From NCBI GenBank assembly GCA_016926115.1, contig JAFGPF010000057.1:1-47475 (forward strand): 47,475 nucleotides of DNA. The letters are read 5' to 3'. The position numbers and the translations under genes are program-made. Position 1 is the first letter of the stretch, and every line of letters starts with the position of its first letter. A model generated the notes under the pieces. That model was not told the origin of the DNA, made no database searches, and saw only the letters and a program-made list of their open reading frames with translations. The DNA comes from Dehalococcoidales bacterium. Its GTDB lineage: Bacteria; Chloroflexota; Dehalococcoidia; Dehalococcoidales; RBG-16-60-22. Below, piece by piece: positions 17,576 through 26,185 of this stretch.

Positions 17576-18922
17576 ATGGCATCGAATAAAAAAACAAAAT
17601 ACCTGATTATCGGGAACTCGGCGGGCGGCATCGGCGCCGCCGAAGCCATCCGCGAGGTGGATAAGAAGGGGACGATAACCATCGTCTCCGATGAACCGTA
17701 CCCGGCTTACTCGCGGCCGCTCATCTCCGAGTACCTGGCTTACCCCTGCCCTATCGAGAAAATGGCCTACCGCCATGCCGATTTCTACGATAAGAATAAA
17801 ATCAAGACCCTCTTCGGCGAGAAAGTCGTCCGGGTCAACCCCGAGGCTCATACCGTCAGGCTGGAGAGCGGGGCGACGCTGGGCTGGCAGAAACTACTGC
17901 TGGCTACGGGCGGCGCGCCCATTTTCCCAGACATGAAAGGCAACCGGCTCAAGGGCGTCTTTACCTTTAACCGCCTCGACGATTCTAAAGCTATCGATAA
18001 ATTCCTGAACGAGAATCGCGGCGTGGTCAGAGCCGTGGTCATCGGCGGAGGCTTGATAGGCGTCAGCGTCACCGAAGCCCTCGTCAAGCGTAACGTCGAC
18101 GTCACCATCGTCGAGATGAAGGACTGGGTCCTCAATACGATTCTCGACGCAGAAGCCGCCGACTTCGAGGCTCAGGCCCTGGCACGGGCTAACGTGAAAA
18201 TCATCACCGGACATACCGCGGAAAAGATAAACAGCCACCTGCCCGGCGAGGTCAGCGGCGTCACCATCGATGACGGACGCGTCCTGCCCTGCCAGATGGC
18301 TATCATCGCCATCGGCGTCCGGCCCCGCCTGGACGCGCTTGCCGGAAGCGGCATAAATATCAACCGGGGGATTGTCATCGACCGCCGTATGAAGACTTCC
18401 GCCCCTGATATTTACGCCTGCGGCGACGTTGCCGAGGCCCATGACTTTGTTTACGGCGAGAACCGTCTCACCCCCATCTGGCCCAACGCCTGCGAAGGCG
18501 GCAGAGTTGCCGGACTCAACATGGCGGGCAAAAAGGCGGAGTATGCGGGCGGCACCGCCATGAACTCGCTGAAATACTTCGGCGTCTATATCGCCTCGGC
18601 GGGCATGGTAGCGGCGCCCGATGACACCTTCGAGACCCTCATCAACCGGTATAACGGCGTTTATAAAAAGGTTATTTTAAAGAAGGGCAAACTGACCGGG
18701 ATGGTCTTTGCCGGCGATATTGAGAAGTCCGGCATCGTCTACAACCTGATGAAGGACGGCATCAATGTCGGCAAATACAAAGATGCCCTCCTTGCCGGCG
18801 ACTTCGGACTGGCTTCCCTGCCGGAATCGGTCTGGAAGGACCGGTTGGAAAGGAAACCCCCGGCGGGCGCTGAAGTAGTCACGACCATCGAAGAACCGGA
18901 GGAACTGGTCATCGGGGACTAG
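17576..18922 (+). CDS. FAD-dependent pyridine-nucleotide oxidoreductase
   Basis: A 448-residue two-dinucleotide-fold flavoprotein of the NADH oxidase/nitrite reductase large-subunit type. The FAD motif is YLIIGNSAGGIGAAEAIRE at the N-terminus, the NAD(P)H motif is VVIGGGLIGVSVTEALVKR (about residue 155), and the second FAD site is APDIYACGDVAEAHD. No redox-active CxxC disulfide is seen. Between a polyferredoxin and the three split glutamate synthase genes, it probably takes the part of the GltD-like small subunit, feeding NAD(P)H electrons to the FMN core; this is inference from context. Confidence 0.85.
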   Translation: MASNKKTKYLIIGNSAGGIGAAEAIREVDKKGTITIVSDEPYPAYSRPLISEYLAYPCPIEKMAYRHADFYDKNKIKTLFGEKVVRVNPEAHTVRLESGATLGWQKLLLATGGAPIFPDMKGNRLKGVFTFNRLDDSKAIDKFLNENRGVVRAVVIGGGLIGVSVTEALVKRNVDVTIVEMKDWVLNTILDAEAADFEAQALARANVKIITGHTAEKINSHLPGEVSGVTIDDGRVLPCQMAIIAIGVRPRLDALAGSGININRGIVIDRRMKTSAPDIYACGDVAEAHDFVYGENRLTPIWPNACEGGRVAGLNMAGKKAEYAGGTAMNSLKYFGVYIASAGMVAAPDDTFETLINRYNGVYKKVILKKGKLTGMVFAGDIEKSGIVYNLMKDGINVGKYKDALLAGDFGLASLPESVWKDRLERKPPAGAEVVTTIEEPEELVIGD

Positions 18923-18946
18923 CCCCGTTTCCCGAAAGGAACGTAC

Positions 18947-20101
18947 ATGAAAGACCTGCGACGAATAAATAACGCGTACGGCGATTCCAAGGTAATCGAC
19001 GCCTGCTCGATATTCGGCGCCATGGATACCTCGGGAAAGACCTTCTCCGGGGAGGGTGTCATTAAAGCAATCGCCAATATGCACGACCGCGGCAACGGCC
19101 TGGGCGGCGGCTTCGCGGTCTACGGGCTTTACCCGGAGCACGCCGACCTCTATGCCTTTCACATCATGTATCTCGACGATAAAGACAAGCAGGAGACGGA
19201 AGAATTTCTCCAGCAGTACTTTACGGTCGTCCGCGAGGAAGAAGTGCCCACCCGTCCCACGGCGGCGATTACGAACACCCCGCTGGTCTGGCGCTATTTC
19301 CTGGACGTGCCGGAAAATCTGCCGGAAAACCTCCCCGTCGACGACTACATCGTCACCAAGGTCATGGAAATAAACACCGGCGATAATAACAGCTTCATCT
19401 TCTCCAGCGGCAGGAACATGGCGGTCTTCAAGGGCGTGGGCTACCCGGAGGAGCTTGCCGAATATTTCCGACTTGAAGAGTACCGGGGCTATATCTGGAC
19501 GGCGCACGGCAGGTTCCCGACCAATACCGTGGCCTGGTGGGGCGGGGCGCACCCGTTTTCTATTCTCGACTGGACGGTGGTTCATAACGGTGAAATTTCA
19601 TCCTACGGAATAAATCGCCGCTTCCTGGAGCAGTACGGCTACCAGTGCACCATGCAGACCGATACGGAGGTCATCGCCTACGCCGTCGACCTGCTTATAC
19701 GCCGCCACGGACTGCCCTGGGAAGTAGCCGCACAGGTGATGGCGGCGCCCTTCTGGAACGAAATCGAACGCATGCCGGAGAAAGAGAAAAAACTGGCGCT
19801 GGCGTTAAGGCAGGTGTACGGCAGCCTCCTCCTGAACGGCCCCTTCGCCGTGGTTATCGCCCGGCAGGGCGAGATGATAGGACTCACCGACCGCATCCGA
19901 CTGCGCCCGCTGACCGTCGGGGAGAAGGACGATATGCTCTACCTCTCGTCCGAAGAATCGGCGATTCGCCTGATTTGCCCGGACCTTGATAATGCCTGGA
20001 TTCCCATGGGCGGCGAGCCGGTTATCGGCAGGCTGAAGAAAAACACACGAACAAAGGATATATCCGGCGGGCAAAAGATATCCGCCGTGAAGACAGTATA
20101 G
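18947..20101 (+). CDS. gltB1: Glutamate synthase glutaminase domain protein (split GltB, part 1)
   Basis: A 384-residue class II (Ntn-type) glutamine amidotransferase. The likely nucleophile is the Cys of DACSIFGAMDTSG near residue 20, after a short leader that may be removed. Family features are WTAHGRFPTNTVAWWGGAHPF, the HNGEISSYG loop and TDTEVIAYAVDLL. It frees ammonia from glutamine for transfer to 2-oxoglutarate. In most bacteria this is the N-terminal domain of a 1500-residue GltB; here it is a separate gene, as in archaeal-type glutamate synthases. gltB2 follows after 4 bases. Confidence 0.9.
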   Translation: MKDLRRINNAYGDSKVIDACSIFGAMDTSGKTFSGEGVIKAIANMHDRGNGLGGGFAVYGLYPEHADLYAFHIMYLDDKDKQETEEFLQQYFTVVREEEVPTRPTAAITNTPLVWRYFLDVPENLPENLPVDDYIVTKVMEINTGDNNSFIFSSGRNMAVFKGVGYPEELAEYFRLEEYRGYIWTAHGRFPTNTVAWWGGAHPFSILDWTVVHNGEISSYGINRRFLEQYGYQCTMQTDTEVIAYAVDLLIRRHGLPWEVAAQVMAAPFWNEIERMPEKEKKLALALRQVYGSLLLNGPFAVVIARQGEMIGLTDRIRLRPLTVGEKDDMLYLSSEESAIRLICPDLDNAWIPMGGEPVIGRLKKNTRTKDISGGQKISAVKTV

Positions 20102-20105
20102 TAAT

Positions 20106-21611
20106 ATGAAGACTTACAGCGCGCCTAAATTTAAGATAATCAGGGACCCGGACCGCTGCATCCAGTGCCAGGTCTGCGTCAACCAGTGCAGCTTCGACGC
20201 CAACTATTACGACGAAGAAGACGACGAGGTAAGAAGCCACGAGGAAAACTGCGTGGGCTGCCAGCGCTGCGTTATCTTCTGCCCCACCCGCTCACTGACC
20301 GTCAGCTATAACCCGCTGGACTACCGCGGCAACCAGAACTGGCGACCTGAAATCATCGAGGACATCAACAAGCAGGCGGAAACCGGCGGCATGCTGCTGA
20401 CCGGCATGGGCGACGACAAGGGACAGCGTATTTACTGGGACCACCTGGTGCTCAACGCCAGCCAGGTCACCAATCCTTCCATTGACCCCCTCCGCGAGCC
20501 GATGGAACTGACCACTTACCTGGGGAGCAAACCCGACCGTGTGGAAGTCGACCCCGCTTCGCTCGACCTGAAGACGCAGCTGTCGCCGCAGGTCAGGATA
20601 GAGGTGCCGGTGCTTTTCGCCGCGATGTCCTACGGCGCGGTCAGCCTTAACGTGCATGAGTCCCTCGCCCGCGCGGCGACCGAGATGGGCACGCTCTGGA
20701 ACACCGGCGAAGGCGGACTTCACCCCAGCCTTTATAAATACGGAAACAACACCATCGTCCAGGTCGCATCGGGGCGCTTCGGCGTTCATGCCGATTACCT
20801 TGACGCCGCCAGGGTGGTGGAGATTAAGATAGGTCAGGGCGCCAAGCCGGGCATCGGCGGGCACCTCCCCGGCGAGAAAGTAAGCGCGGACGTATCCCTC
20901 ACGCGCATGATTCCCGAAGGCACGGATGCCATTTCCCCGGCGCCCCAGCACGATATCTACTCGATAGAAGACCTGGCGCAGCTTATCTACGCCCTCAAGG
21001 AAGCAACGAATTATACCAAGCCGGTATCGGTCAAGATAGCCGCCGTCCATAACGCCGCCGCCATCGCCAGCGGCATCGTCCGGGGCGGCGCCGATATCGT
21101 CGTCCTCGACGGACTGCGCGGGGCTACCGGCGCCGCCCCCAAGGTCATCCGCGATAACGTCGGTATTCCCATCGAGCTTGCCCTGGCTTCGGTGGACAGC
21201 CGACTGCGCGAGGAAGGCATCCGCAACAAGGCGTCCGTCGTGGTCTCCGGCGGTATCAGGAACAGCGGCGACGTCGCCAAGGCAATCGCCCTCGGCGCCG
21301 ATGCCGTTTACATCGGCACGGCCGCCCTCATCGCCCTGGGCTGCCACGTCTGCCAGCAGTGCCATACCGGCAAGTGCGCCTGGGGCATCTGCACCACCGA
21401 CCTGCGCCTGACCAAGCGCATCAATCCGGAAATCGGCGCCCGCCGCGCCGCCAACCTCCTCCGCGGCTGGAGCCTGGAACTAAAAGATATCCTCGGCGGG
21501 CTCGGCGTCAACGCCCTGGAAAGCCTGCGGGGAAACCGCCTGCATCTAAGAGGCGTGGGCCTGACCGATACCGAACTGGAGATTCTGGGCGTAAGGATGG
21601 CGGGAAGTTGA
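20106..21611 (+). CDS. gltB2: Glutamate synthase FMN/iron-sulfur core (split GltB, part 2)
   Basis: A 501-residue protein. Residues 10-70 hold a two-cluster ferredoxin domain (CIQCQVCVNQC and CVGCQRCVIFCP). The rest is the FMN-binding synthase barrel: GEGGLHPSLYKYGN, IKIGQGAKPGIGGHLPGEKV, ISPAPQHDIYSIEDLAQLIY, and DIVVLDGLRGATGAAP. A cysteine group (CHVCQQCHTGKCAWGIC) near residue 420 fits the cluster next to FMN. It reduces the imino acid made from 2-oxoglutarate and ammonia to glutamate. The N-terminal ferredoxin domain marks the archaeal-type GltB2 form. It is 1 base from gltB3. Confidence 0.93.
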   Translation: MKTYSAPKFKIIRDPDRCIQCQVCVNQCSFDANYYDEEDDEVRSHEENCVGCQRCVIFCPTRSLTVSYNPLDYRGNQNWRPEIIEDINKQAETGGMLLTGMGDDKGQRIYWDHLVLNASQVTNPSIDPLREPMELTTYLGSKPDRVEVDPASLDLKTQLSPQVRIEVPVLFAAMSYGAVSLNVHESLARAATEMGTLWNTGEGGLHPSLYKYGNNTIVQVASGRFGVHADYLDAARVVEIKIGQGAKPGIGGHLPGEKVSADVSLTRMIPEGTDAISPAPQHDIYSIEDLAQLIYALKEATNYTKPVSVKIAAVHNAAAIASGIVRGGADIVVLDGLRGATGAAPKVIRDNVGIPIELALASVDSRLREEGIRNKASVVVSGGIRNSGDVAKAIALGADAVYIGTAALIALGCHVCQQCHTGKCAWGICTTDLRLTKRINPEIGARRAANLLRGWSLELKDILGGLGVNALESLRGNRLHLRGVGLTDTELEILGVRMAGS

Positions 21612-21612
21612 C

Positions 21613-22371
21613 ATGGTAAAAACCAGTAATACGGCAGTCAACATCGATGCCAGCGGCGTCTATTACCGCGACCTCAATACCCGGCTCAGGGACATCGTCA
21701 CCAACGGCACCCTCAAGATTGAACTGTGCAACGTCCACGGACAGAGATACATCGGCACCGATCTTAATAAGCCGGTGGAGATTGAAATCTTCGGCACGCC
21801 CGGCAACGACCTCGGCGCCTTCATGAACGGGCCGAAGCTTATCGTCCACGGCAACGCCCAGGACGGCTGCGGCAACACCATGAACGAAGGCGAGATAATC
21901 GTCCATGGTCATGCCGGGGATACGGTGGGCCTGTCCGCCCGCGGCGGCAGGATATTCATCCGCGAGGACGTCGGCTACCGCGCCGGTATCCACATGAAGG
22001 AATATCGGGAAAAGAAACCGGTGATAGTCATCGGCGGCACCGCCCAGGACTTCTGCGGCGAGTACATGGCGGGGGGAACGCTGGTTCTCCTCGGCTTGAA
22101 CCTCGGTAAAGGTAAAAACCACAAGGCCAGGTTCCTCGGCACGGGTATGCACGGCGGCATCATATACGTGCGCGGCAACGTGGATGAATACCAGCTGGGC
22201 AAGGAAGTCGGCGTCGCCGAACTCGAAGATAAAGACCATGCCGCCCTCGGCGAGTACGTCGGTCAGTTCGCCACTTACTTCGACTATGACGCGGCTGAAA
22301 TACTGTCGCACAAATTCATTAAATTGTTCCCGCGGGAGCTCCGACCCTACGGGAGGCTCTACACTTATTAA
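21613..22371 (+). CDS. gltB3: Glutamate synthase GXGXG domain protein (split GltB, part 3)
   Basis: A 252-residue right-handed beta-helix protein matching the C-terminal GXGXG domain of GltB, also related to FwdC. Repeated segments such as GNDLGAFMNGPKLIVHGNAQ, DGCGNTMNEGEIIVHGHAGD and MAGGTLVLLG give the glycine pattern. It shapes the complex and links the glutaminase and FMN active sites; it has no catalytic residues of its own. It lies between gltB2 (1 base) and the atypical response regulator gene (18 bases). Confidence 0.92.
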   Translation: MVKTSNTAVNIDASGVYYRDLNTRLRDIVTNGTLKIELCNVHGQRYIGTDLNKPVEIEIFGTPGNDLGAFMNGPKLIVHGNAQDGCGNTMNEGEIIVHGHAGDTVGLSARGGRIFIREDVGYRAGIHMKEYREKKPVIVIGGTAQDFCGEYMAGGTLVLLGLNLGKGKNHKARFLGTGMHGGIIYVRGNVDEYQLGKEVGVAELEDKDHAALGEYVGQFATYFDYDAAEILSHKFIKLFPRELRPYGRLYTY

Positions 22372-22389
22372 CGATGAGGAAGTGGCGGC

Positions 22390-23064
22390 ATGACGCATGT
22401 ATTAGTAGTGGCGCGGGACGAACCCACCGTCAATAGCCTCCGGAAAAGCCTGGCACAATACGACCTCACCTGCTCTTTTACTTCCCACAGCAACGGCCTG
22501 CAGGAAGCCGTTAACACCGGTAAGCCGGATATATTACTCTTTGAAATGGACGAAAACCAGCTTTCTCAGGAAGTCCGGGAACTCACCAGAAGGATAAAGA
22601 GGACCAGAAACCTGCCCGTAATCGCCCTTGTCCCCGGAGAAATTCCGGACGATGCCGATTTTCTCCTCGATGTTGACGACCTTATTTCCAGTCCTTACGA
22701 CGCCGGGGAGCTTCACCTGCGCATCAGCCGGCTCCTCCGCCGGACGGAAAGCGCCGCGAGCAAGGAGCAGATAAAACACGGCGACCTTAAAATAGACCTC
22801 GCCACCTGCGAGGTCACCGTGGAAGGCAGGATAGTCGAACTTACCTTCAAAGAATACGAACTCCTCAAGCTGCTGGCGGGCAACCCCGGACGCGTCTACA
22901 CCCGCGACGCCCTGCTGGACAAAATCTGGGGCTACGACTACTTCGGCGGCGACCGCACTGTGGACGTGCACATCCGGCGACTCCGCGGCAAGATAGAGGA
23001 CGCCGAGCACACCTTCATCGAAACGGTGCGCAATATCGGCTACCGTTTCATCAAAAAACCATAA
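22390..23064 (+). CDS. OmpR-family regulator with a pseudo-receiver domain (GlnR-like)
   Basis: A 224-residue protein with a receiver fold (residues 1-120) and an OmpR/PhoB winged helix (about 125-222; LTFKEYELLKLLAGNPGRVY, then TVDVHIRRLRGKIED). The receiver has lost key residues: at the usual phospho-Asp position (PDILLFEM) there is Glu52, the first acidic pair residue is Arg9, and the conserved Lys is Ser (LISSPYD). It is therefore unlikely to be phosphorylated. No kinase gene lies near. It ends the glutamate synthase operon and precedes an amt promoter with four 11-bp-spaced direct repeats, so it probably activates amt-glnK, as GlnR does in actinobacteria. Function is inferred from architecture and context. 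Confidence 0.85.
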   Translation: MTHVLVVARDEPTVNSLRKSLAQYDLTCSFTSHSNGLQEAVNTGKPDILLFEMDENQLSQEVRELTRRIKRTRNLPVIALVPGEIPDDADFLLDVDDLISSPYDAGELHLRISRLLRRTESAASKEQIKHGDLKIDLATCEVTVEGRIVELTFKEYELLKLLAGNPGRVYTRDALLDKIWGYDYFGGDRTVDVHIRRLRGKIEDAEHTFIETVRNIGYRFIKKP

Positions 23065-23074
23065 CCACCCGAAT

Positions 23075-23128
23075 GTAACCCGGATTTAACCTCCCCGTAA
23101 TATGTTCGTAACATTAGACCCGTAAAAT
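23075..23128 (+). promoter_or_regulatory. amt promoter with four 11-bp-spaced direct repeats
   Basis: GTAAC (23075-23079), TTAAC (23086-23090), GTAAT (23097-23101) and GTAAC (23108-23112) are spaced by exactly 11 bases. A -10 hexamer TAAAAT (23123-23128) follows after 10 bases, and there is no consensus -35. This is the layout of PhoB/GlnR-type activated promoters, where the last repeat takes the place of the -35 box. Transcription would start near 23135. Confidence 0.7.
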
Positions 23129-23157
23129 GAAGATATACGGACTTACAGGAGGACCGG

Positions 23158-24384
23158 ATGCCTATCAACACCGGCGATACCGCCTGGATACTCATATCAT
23201 CGGCGCTCGTTCTGCTGATGACCCCCGGGCTTGCCCTTTTTTACGGCGGTATGGCGCGGCGCAAGAACCTGCTTTCCACCATCATGATGAGCTTCGCTAT
23301 CATGGGGATTATCAGCATATTCTGGGCGCTCTGGGGATACAGCCTCTCCTTCGGCGATGATAAAGGCAGCTTCATCGGGGGGTTCAACTTCCTCGGGCTT
23401 CTCAACGTCGGCATGGAGCCTTCCGCTTCGTACGCCTCCACGGTGCCCCACCTGGCGTTCATGTCTTTCCAGGGGATGTTCGCCATCATAACCGTCGCCC
23501 TGATTACGGGTGCCGTGGTGGAGAGGATTAAATTCAGCGCCCTGATGATTTTCTCCGTGCTCTGGATGACCATCGTCTATTCACCGGTATGCCACTGGGT
23601 CTGGGGCGGCGGCTGGCTCGGCGGACTCGGCGCCCTCGACTTCGCCGGTGGTGCGGTGGTGCATATCAACGCCGGTGTCTCGGCGCTGGCGCTGGTGCTG
23701 GTGCTGGGCAGGCGTAAAGGCTTTTCCACGGACGTCATGGAACCCAACAATATCCCGCTGGTTGCCCTCGGCGCCGGCTTGCTCTGGTTCGGCTGGTTCG
23801 GCTTCAACGCCGGCAGTGCTTTGACTTCCGGCGGACTGGCATCCAGCGCTTTCGTCGCCACCAACCTCTCGGCTGCCTCGGCGGGCTTCACCTGGATGAT
23901 AATCAGCTGGATACACCGTCGCCCCAGCCTGCTGGGCACGGTCACCGGGGCCGTGGCGGGACTGGTCGCTATCACTCCGGCGTCGGGGTTCGTATCGCCG
24001 ATTGCTGCTATACCGATTGGTATTGTCGTCTCCATAGTCTGCTATTACAGTATTATCCTGATGAAGAACAAGTTGCGCTTTGACGACTCTCTTGATGTCT
24101 TCGCCGTGCACGGCATGGGCGGTATCTGGGGGGCGCTGGCGACGGGCATCTTCGCCAGTTCGTCGGTCGGCGGGGTATCGGGACTGATTGAAGGCAACGG
24201 CATGCAGGTCTTGACCCAGCTTGTCAGTATCGCGGCAGTTGCCGCCTTCGCCTTCGCCGTCACCTGGATACTGGGCAAACTCATCGATGTCACCATCGGC
24301 TTGAGGGTGGGACAGCATGAGGAAATCGTTGGTCTTGACCTATCGCAGCACGGTGAAAGGGCTTACGGGGGTCTGCTGCGATGA
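23158..24384 (+). CDS. amt: Ammonium transporter
   Basis: A 408-residue Amt/MEP/Rh channel with about eleven membrane helices. Early signature: TPGLALFYGGMARRKNLLST. The first pore His is in GGAVVHINAG and the second in FAVHGMGGIWGA, giving the twin-His pair that conducts ammonia. There is no signal peptide. The C-terminal tail (LRVGQHEEIVGLDLSQHGERAY) is the conserved PII contact region. The gene overlaps glnK by four bases, the classic amtB-glnK pairing. Expression is probably driven by the direct-repeat promoter just upstream, in nitrogen limitation. Confidence 0.97.
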   Translation: MPINTGDTAWILISSALVLLMTPGLALFYGGMARRKNLLSTIMMSFAIMGIISIFWALWGYSLSFGDDKGSFIGGFNFLGLLNVGMEPSASYASTVPHLAFMSFQGMFAIITVALITGAVVERIKFSALMIFSVLWMTIVYSPVCHWVWGGGWLGGLGALDFAGGAVVHINAGVSALALVLVLGRRKGFSTDVMEPNNIPLVALGAGLLWFGWFGFNAGSALTSGGLASSAFVATNLSAASAGFTWMIISWIHRRPSLLGTVTGAVAGLVAITPASGFVSPIAAIPIGIVVSIVCYYSIILMKNKLRFDDSLDVFAVHGMGGIWGALATGIFASSSVGGVSGLIEGNGMQVLTQLVSIAAVAAFAFAVTWILGKLIDVTIGLRVGQHEEIVGLDLSQHGERAYGGLLR

Positions 24385-24719
24385 AGAAGATAGAGGCGAT
24401 TATCCGGGAAGAAAAACTGAACGCCGTCAAGCAGGCCCTGGAAGAAAACAGCTACTTCGGCATGACCGTCAGCGAGGTAAGCGGCCGCGGCAGGCAGAAG
24501 GGAATCCCGCTGCAGTGGCGCGCCGGCGAATACCGGGTGGACCTTCTCCCCAAGATTAAAATCGAACTCGTGGTGTTCGACGAGGATGTGCCGGCGGTAA
24601 CAGAGGCTATCATTCGCAACGCCAGGACGGGTGAAACCGGCGACGGTAAGATTTTCATTATGCCGGTAGAGAGCGCGATACGTGTCCGCACCGGTGATAG
24701 AGACGAAAGCGCTATTTAA
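24381..24719 (+). CDS. glnK: Nitrogen regulatory PII protein, GlnK type
   Basis: A 112-residue PII protein that binds ATP/ADP and 2-oxoglutarate and plugs Amt when nitrogen is plentiful. The T-loop reads GRGRQKGIPLQWRAGEYRVD with Gln39 and Tyr51 present, followed by LPKIKIE, and the C-terminal part has GDGKIFIMPVESAIRVRTG. The ATG overlaps the amt stop (ATGA). Tyr51 is the uridylylation site in proteobacteria, but whether it is modified here cannot be told. Confidence 0.96.
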   Translation: MKKIEAIIREEKLNAVKQALEENSYFGMTVSEVSGRGRQKGIPLQWRAGEYRVDLLPKIKIELVVFDEDVPAVTEAIIRNARTGETGDGKIFIMPVESAIRVRTGDRDESAI

Positions 24720-24751
24720 TACAGGAACTAGGGGTATATATTTGCAGTAAA

Positions 24752-24757
24752 TATAAT
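24752..24757 (+). promoter_or_regulatory. Probable glnA -10 element
   Basis: The 88-base gap between glnK and glnA holds a perfect TATAAT. The matching -35 position has no consensus hexamer, so the promoter may need an activator. Transcription would start near 24764. AGGAGGGG just before the glnA ATG is a strong ribosome binding site. I see no NrpR-type palindrome here and only imperfect GTAAC-like repeats. Confidence 0.45.
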
Positions 24758-24807
24758 GACAAAACACGAAACAGGGTATAGAATAACATTAACATCAGGA
24801 GGGGAAC

Positions 24808-26169
24808 ATGGTAGAAAAAAATAAAGAAGAAGCCAAAGAATACGTACTTAAAATGGCAAAAGAACATGACGTCAAGTTCATCAGGCTCTGGTTTACCGAT
24901 ATCCTCGGCATACTGAAGAGCTTCGCCATCACCGTGGAAGAGCTGGAAGGCGCCCTGGAGGAAGGCATGGGCTTTGACGGGTCTTCCATCCAGGGTTTCG
25001 CCCGTATTGACGAGAGCGACATGGTGGCGATGCCGGAACCGGATACCTTCAAGCTGCTGCCATGGCGCCCGCGCGAGCACCGCGCCGTAGCCCGTATGTT
25101 CTGCGATGTCTTAAAGCCCGGCGGCCAGCCTTTTGAAGGCGACCCCCGCTACGTCCTGAAGAGGAACCTGAAACGGGCTGCCGACCTCGGTTACACGTTC
25201 TACGTCGGACCCGAACTCGAATACTTTTACTTCCGGCAGGACCCCAACGACCCCATGAAGCCCACCACACAGGTACTCGATAAAGGCGGCTATTTCGACC
25301 TTACGCCCCGGGACGCCGCCGTGGACATGAGGAAGGAAACCGTCCTCCAGCTGGAAGAAATGGGCATCGGCGTGGAATATTCCCACCACGAGGTAGCCCA
25401 CAGCCAGCATGAAATAGACATGAGGTACACGGACGCCCTTACCATGGCGGATAACGTGATGACCTACCGCTTGGTGGTGAAAGAGGTGGCGCTGAAAAAC
25501 GGTGTCTACGCCACGTTCATGCCCAAGCCCGTTTACGGTATCAACGGCAGCGGCATGCACGTCCACCAGTCGCTTTTCAGGGGCGACCGGAACGCCTTTT
25601 TCGATACGAAAGACCCCTATCACCTGTCCAAAAACGCCAGGAGCTATATCGCCGGTCTCCTGAAACACGCCCCGGAGATTACCGCCGTCTGCAACCAGTG
25701 GGTCAATTCCTACAAGCGGCTGGTCCCCGGCTATGAAGCCCCGGTATATCTCTCCTGGGCGCGGCGTAACCGCTCCGACCTCGTGCGCGTGCCGGAATAC
25801 CGGCCGGGTCGTGAAAAAGCCACCCGGATAGAGTTCCGCTCGCCGGACCCCGCCTGCAATCCCTACCTGGCGTTCAGCGTCATGCTGGCAGCCGGACTGG
25901 AAGGCATCGAAAATAACCTCGAACCTCCGGCGCCGATTGAAGAAAACGTCTACGAGATGTCGGAAGAAGAACGCAAGAAAAGGGACATCGGCAGTCTGCC
26001 CGCCAGCCTGCTGGAAGCTATTCAGATAGCGGAAGGCAGCGAGGTGGTCAGGAAAGCCCTCGGCGACCATGTCTTCGAGGCATTTATCCAGAACAAGAAG
26101 ATAGAGTGGAACGAATACCGCAGCCAGGTAACCGAATACGAACTCGATAAATACCTGGCGATTCTGTAA
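24808..26169 (+). CDS. glnA: Glutamine synthetase, type I
   Basis: A 453-residue GSI enzyme that makes glutamine from glutamate, ammonia and ATP. Landmarks: GFDGSSIQGFARIDESDM in the N-terminal beta-grasp domain, FYVGPELEYFYF and EVAHSQHEID (metal-binding acids), KPVYGINGSGMHVHQSLF, and RIEFRSPDPACNPYLAF. The length and the absence of the NLY(D) adenylylation loop point to the non-adenylylated GSI-alpha type. It is followed by nrpR with a 16-base gap. With the glutamate synthase operon it completes the GS-GOGAT cycle. Confidence 0.97.
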   Translation: MVEKNKEEAKEYVLKMAKEHDVKFIRLWFTDILGILKSFAITVEELEGALEEGMGFDGSSIQGFARIDESDMVAMPEPDTFKLLPWRPREHRAVARMFCDVLKPGGQPFEGDPRYVLKRNLKRAADLGYTFYVGPELEYFYFRQDPNDPMKPTTQVLDKGGYFDLTPRDAAVDMRKETVLQLEEMGIGVEYSHHEVAHSQHEIDMRYTDALTMADNVMTYRLVVKEVALKNGVYATFMPKPVYGINGSGMHVHQSLFRGDRNAFFDTKDPYHLSKNARSYIAGLLKHAPEITAVCNQWVNSYKRLVPGYEAPVYLSWARRNRSDLVRVPEYRPGREKATRIEFRSPDPACNPYLAFSVMLAAGLEGIENNLEPPAPIEENVYEMSEEERKKRDIGSLPASLLEAIQIAEGSEVVRKALGDHVFEAFIQNKKIEWNEYRSQVTEYELDKYLAIL

Positions 26170-26185
26170 GCGGAGGTTTTCTCTC

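Noticed and set aside
24747..24793. A second 11-bp direct-repeat array before glnA
   Set aside because: GTAAA, GACAA and GAAAC-like units are present but spacing is 11 then 10 and the match is poor.
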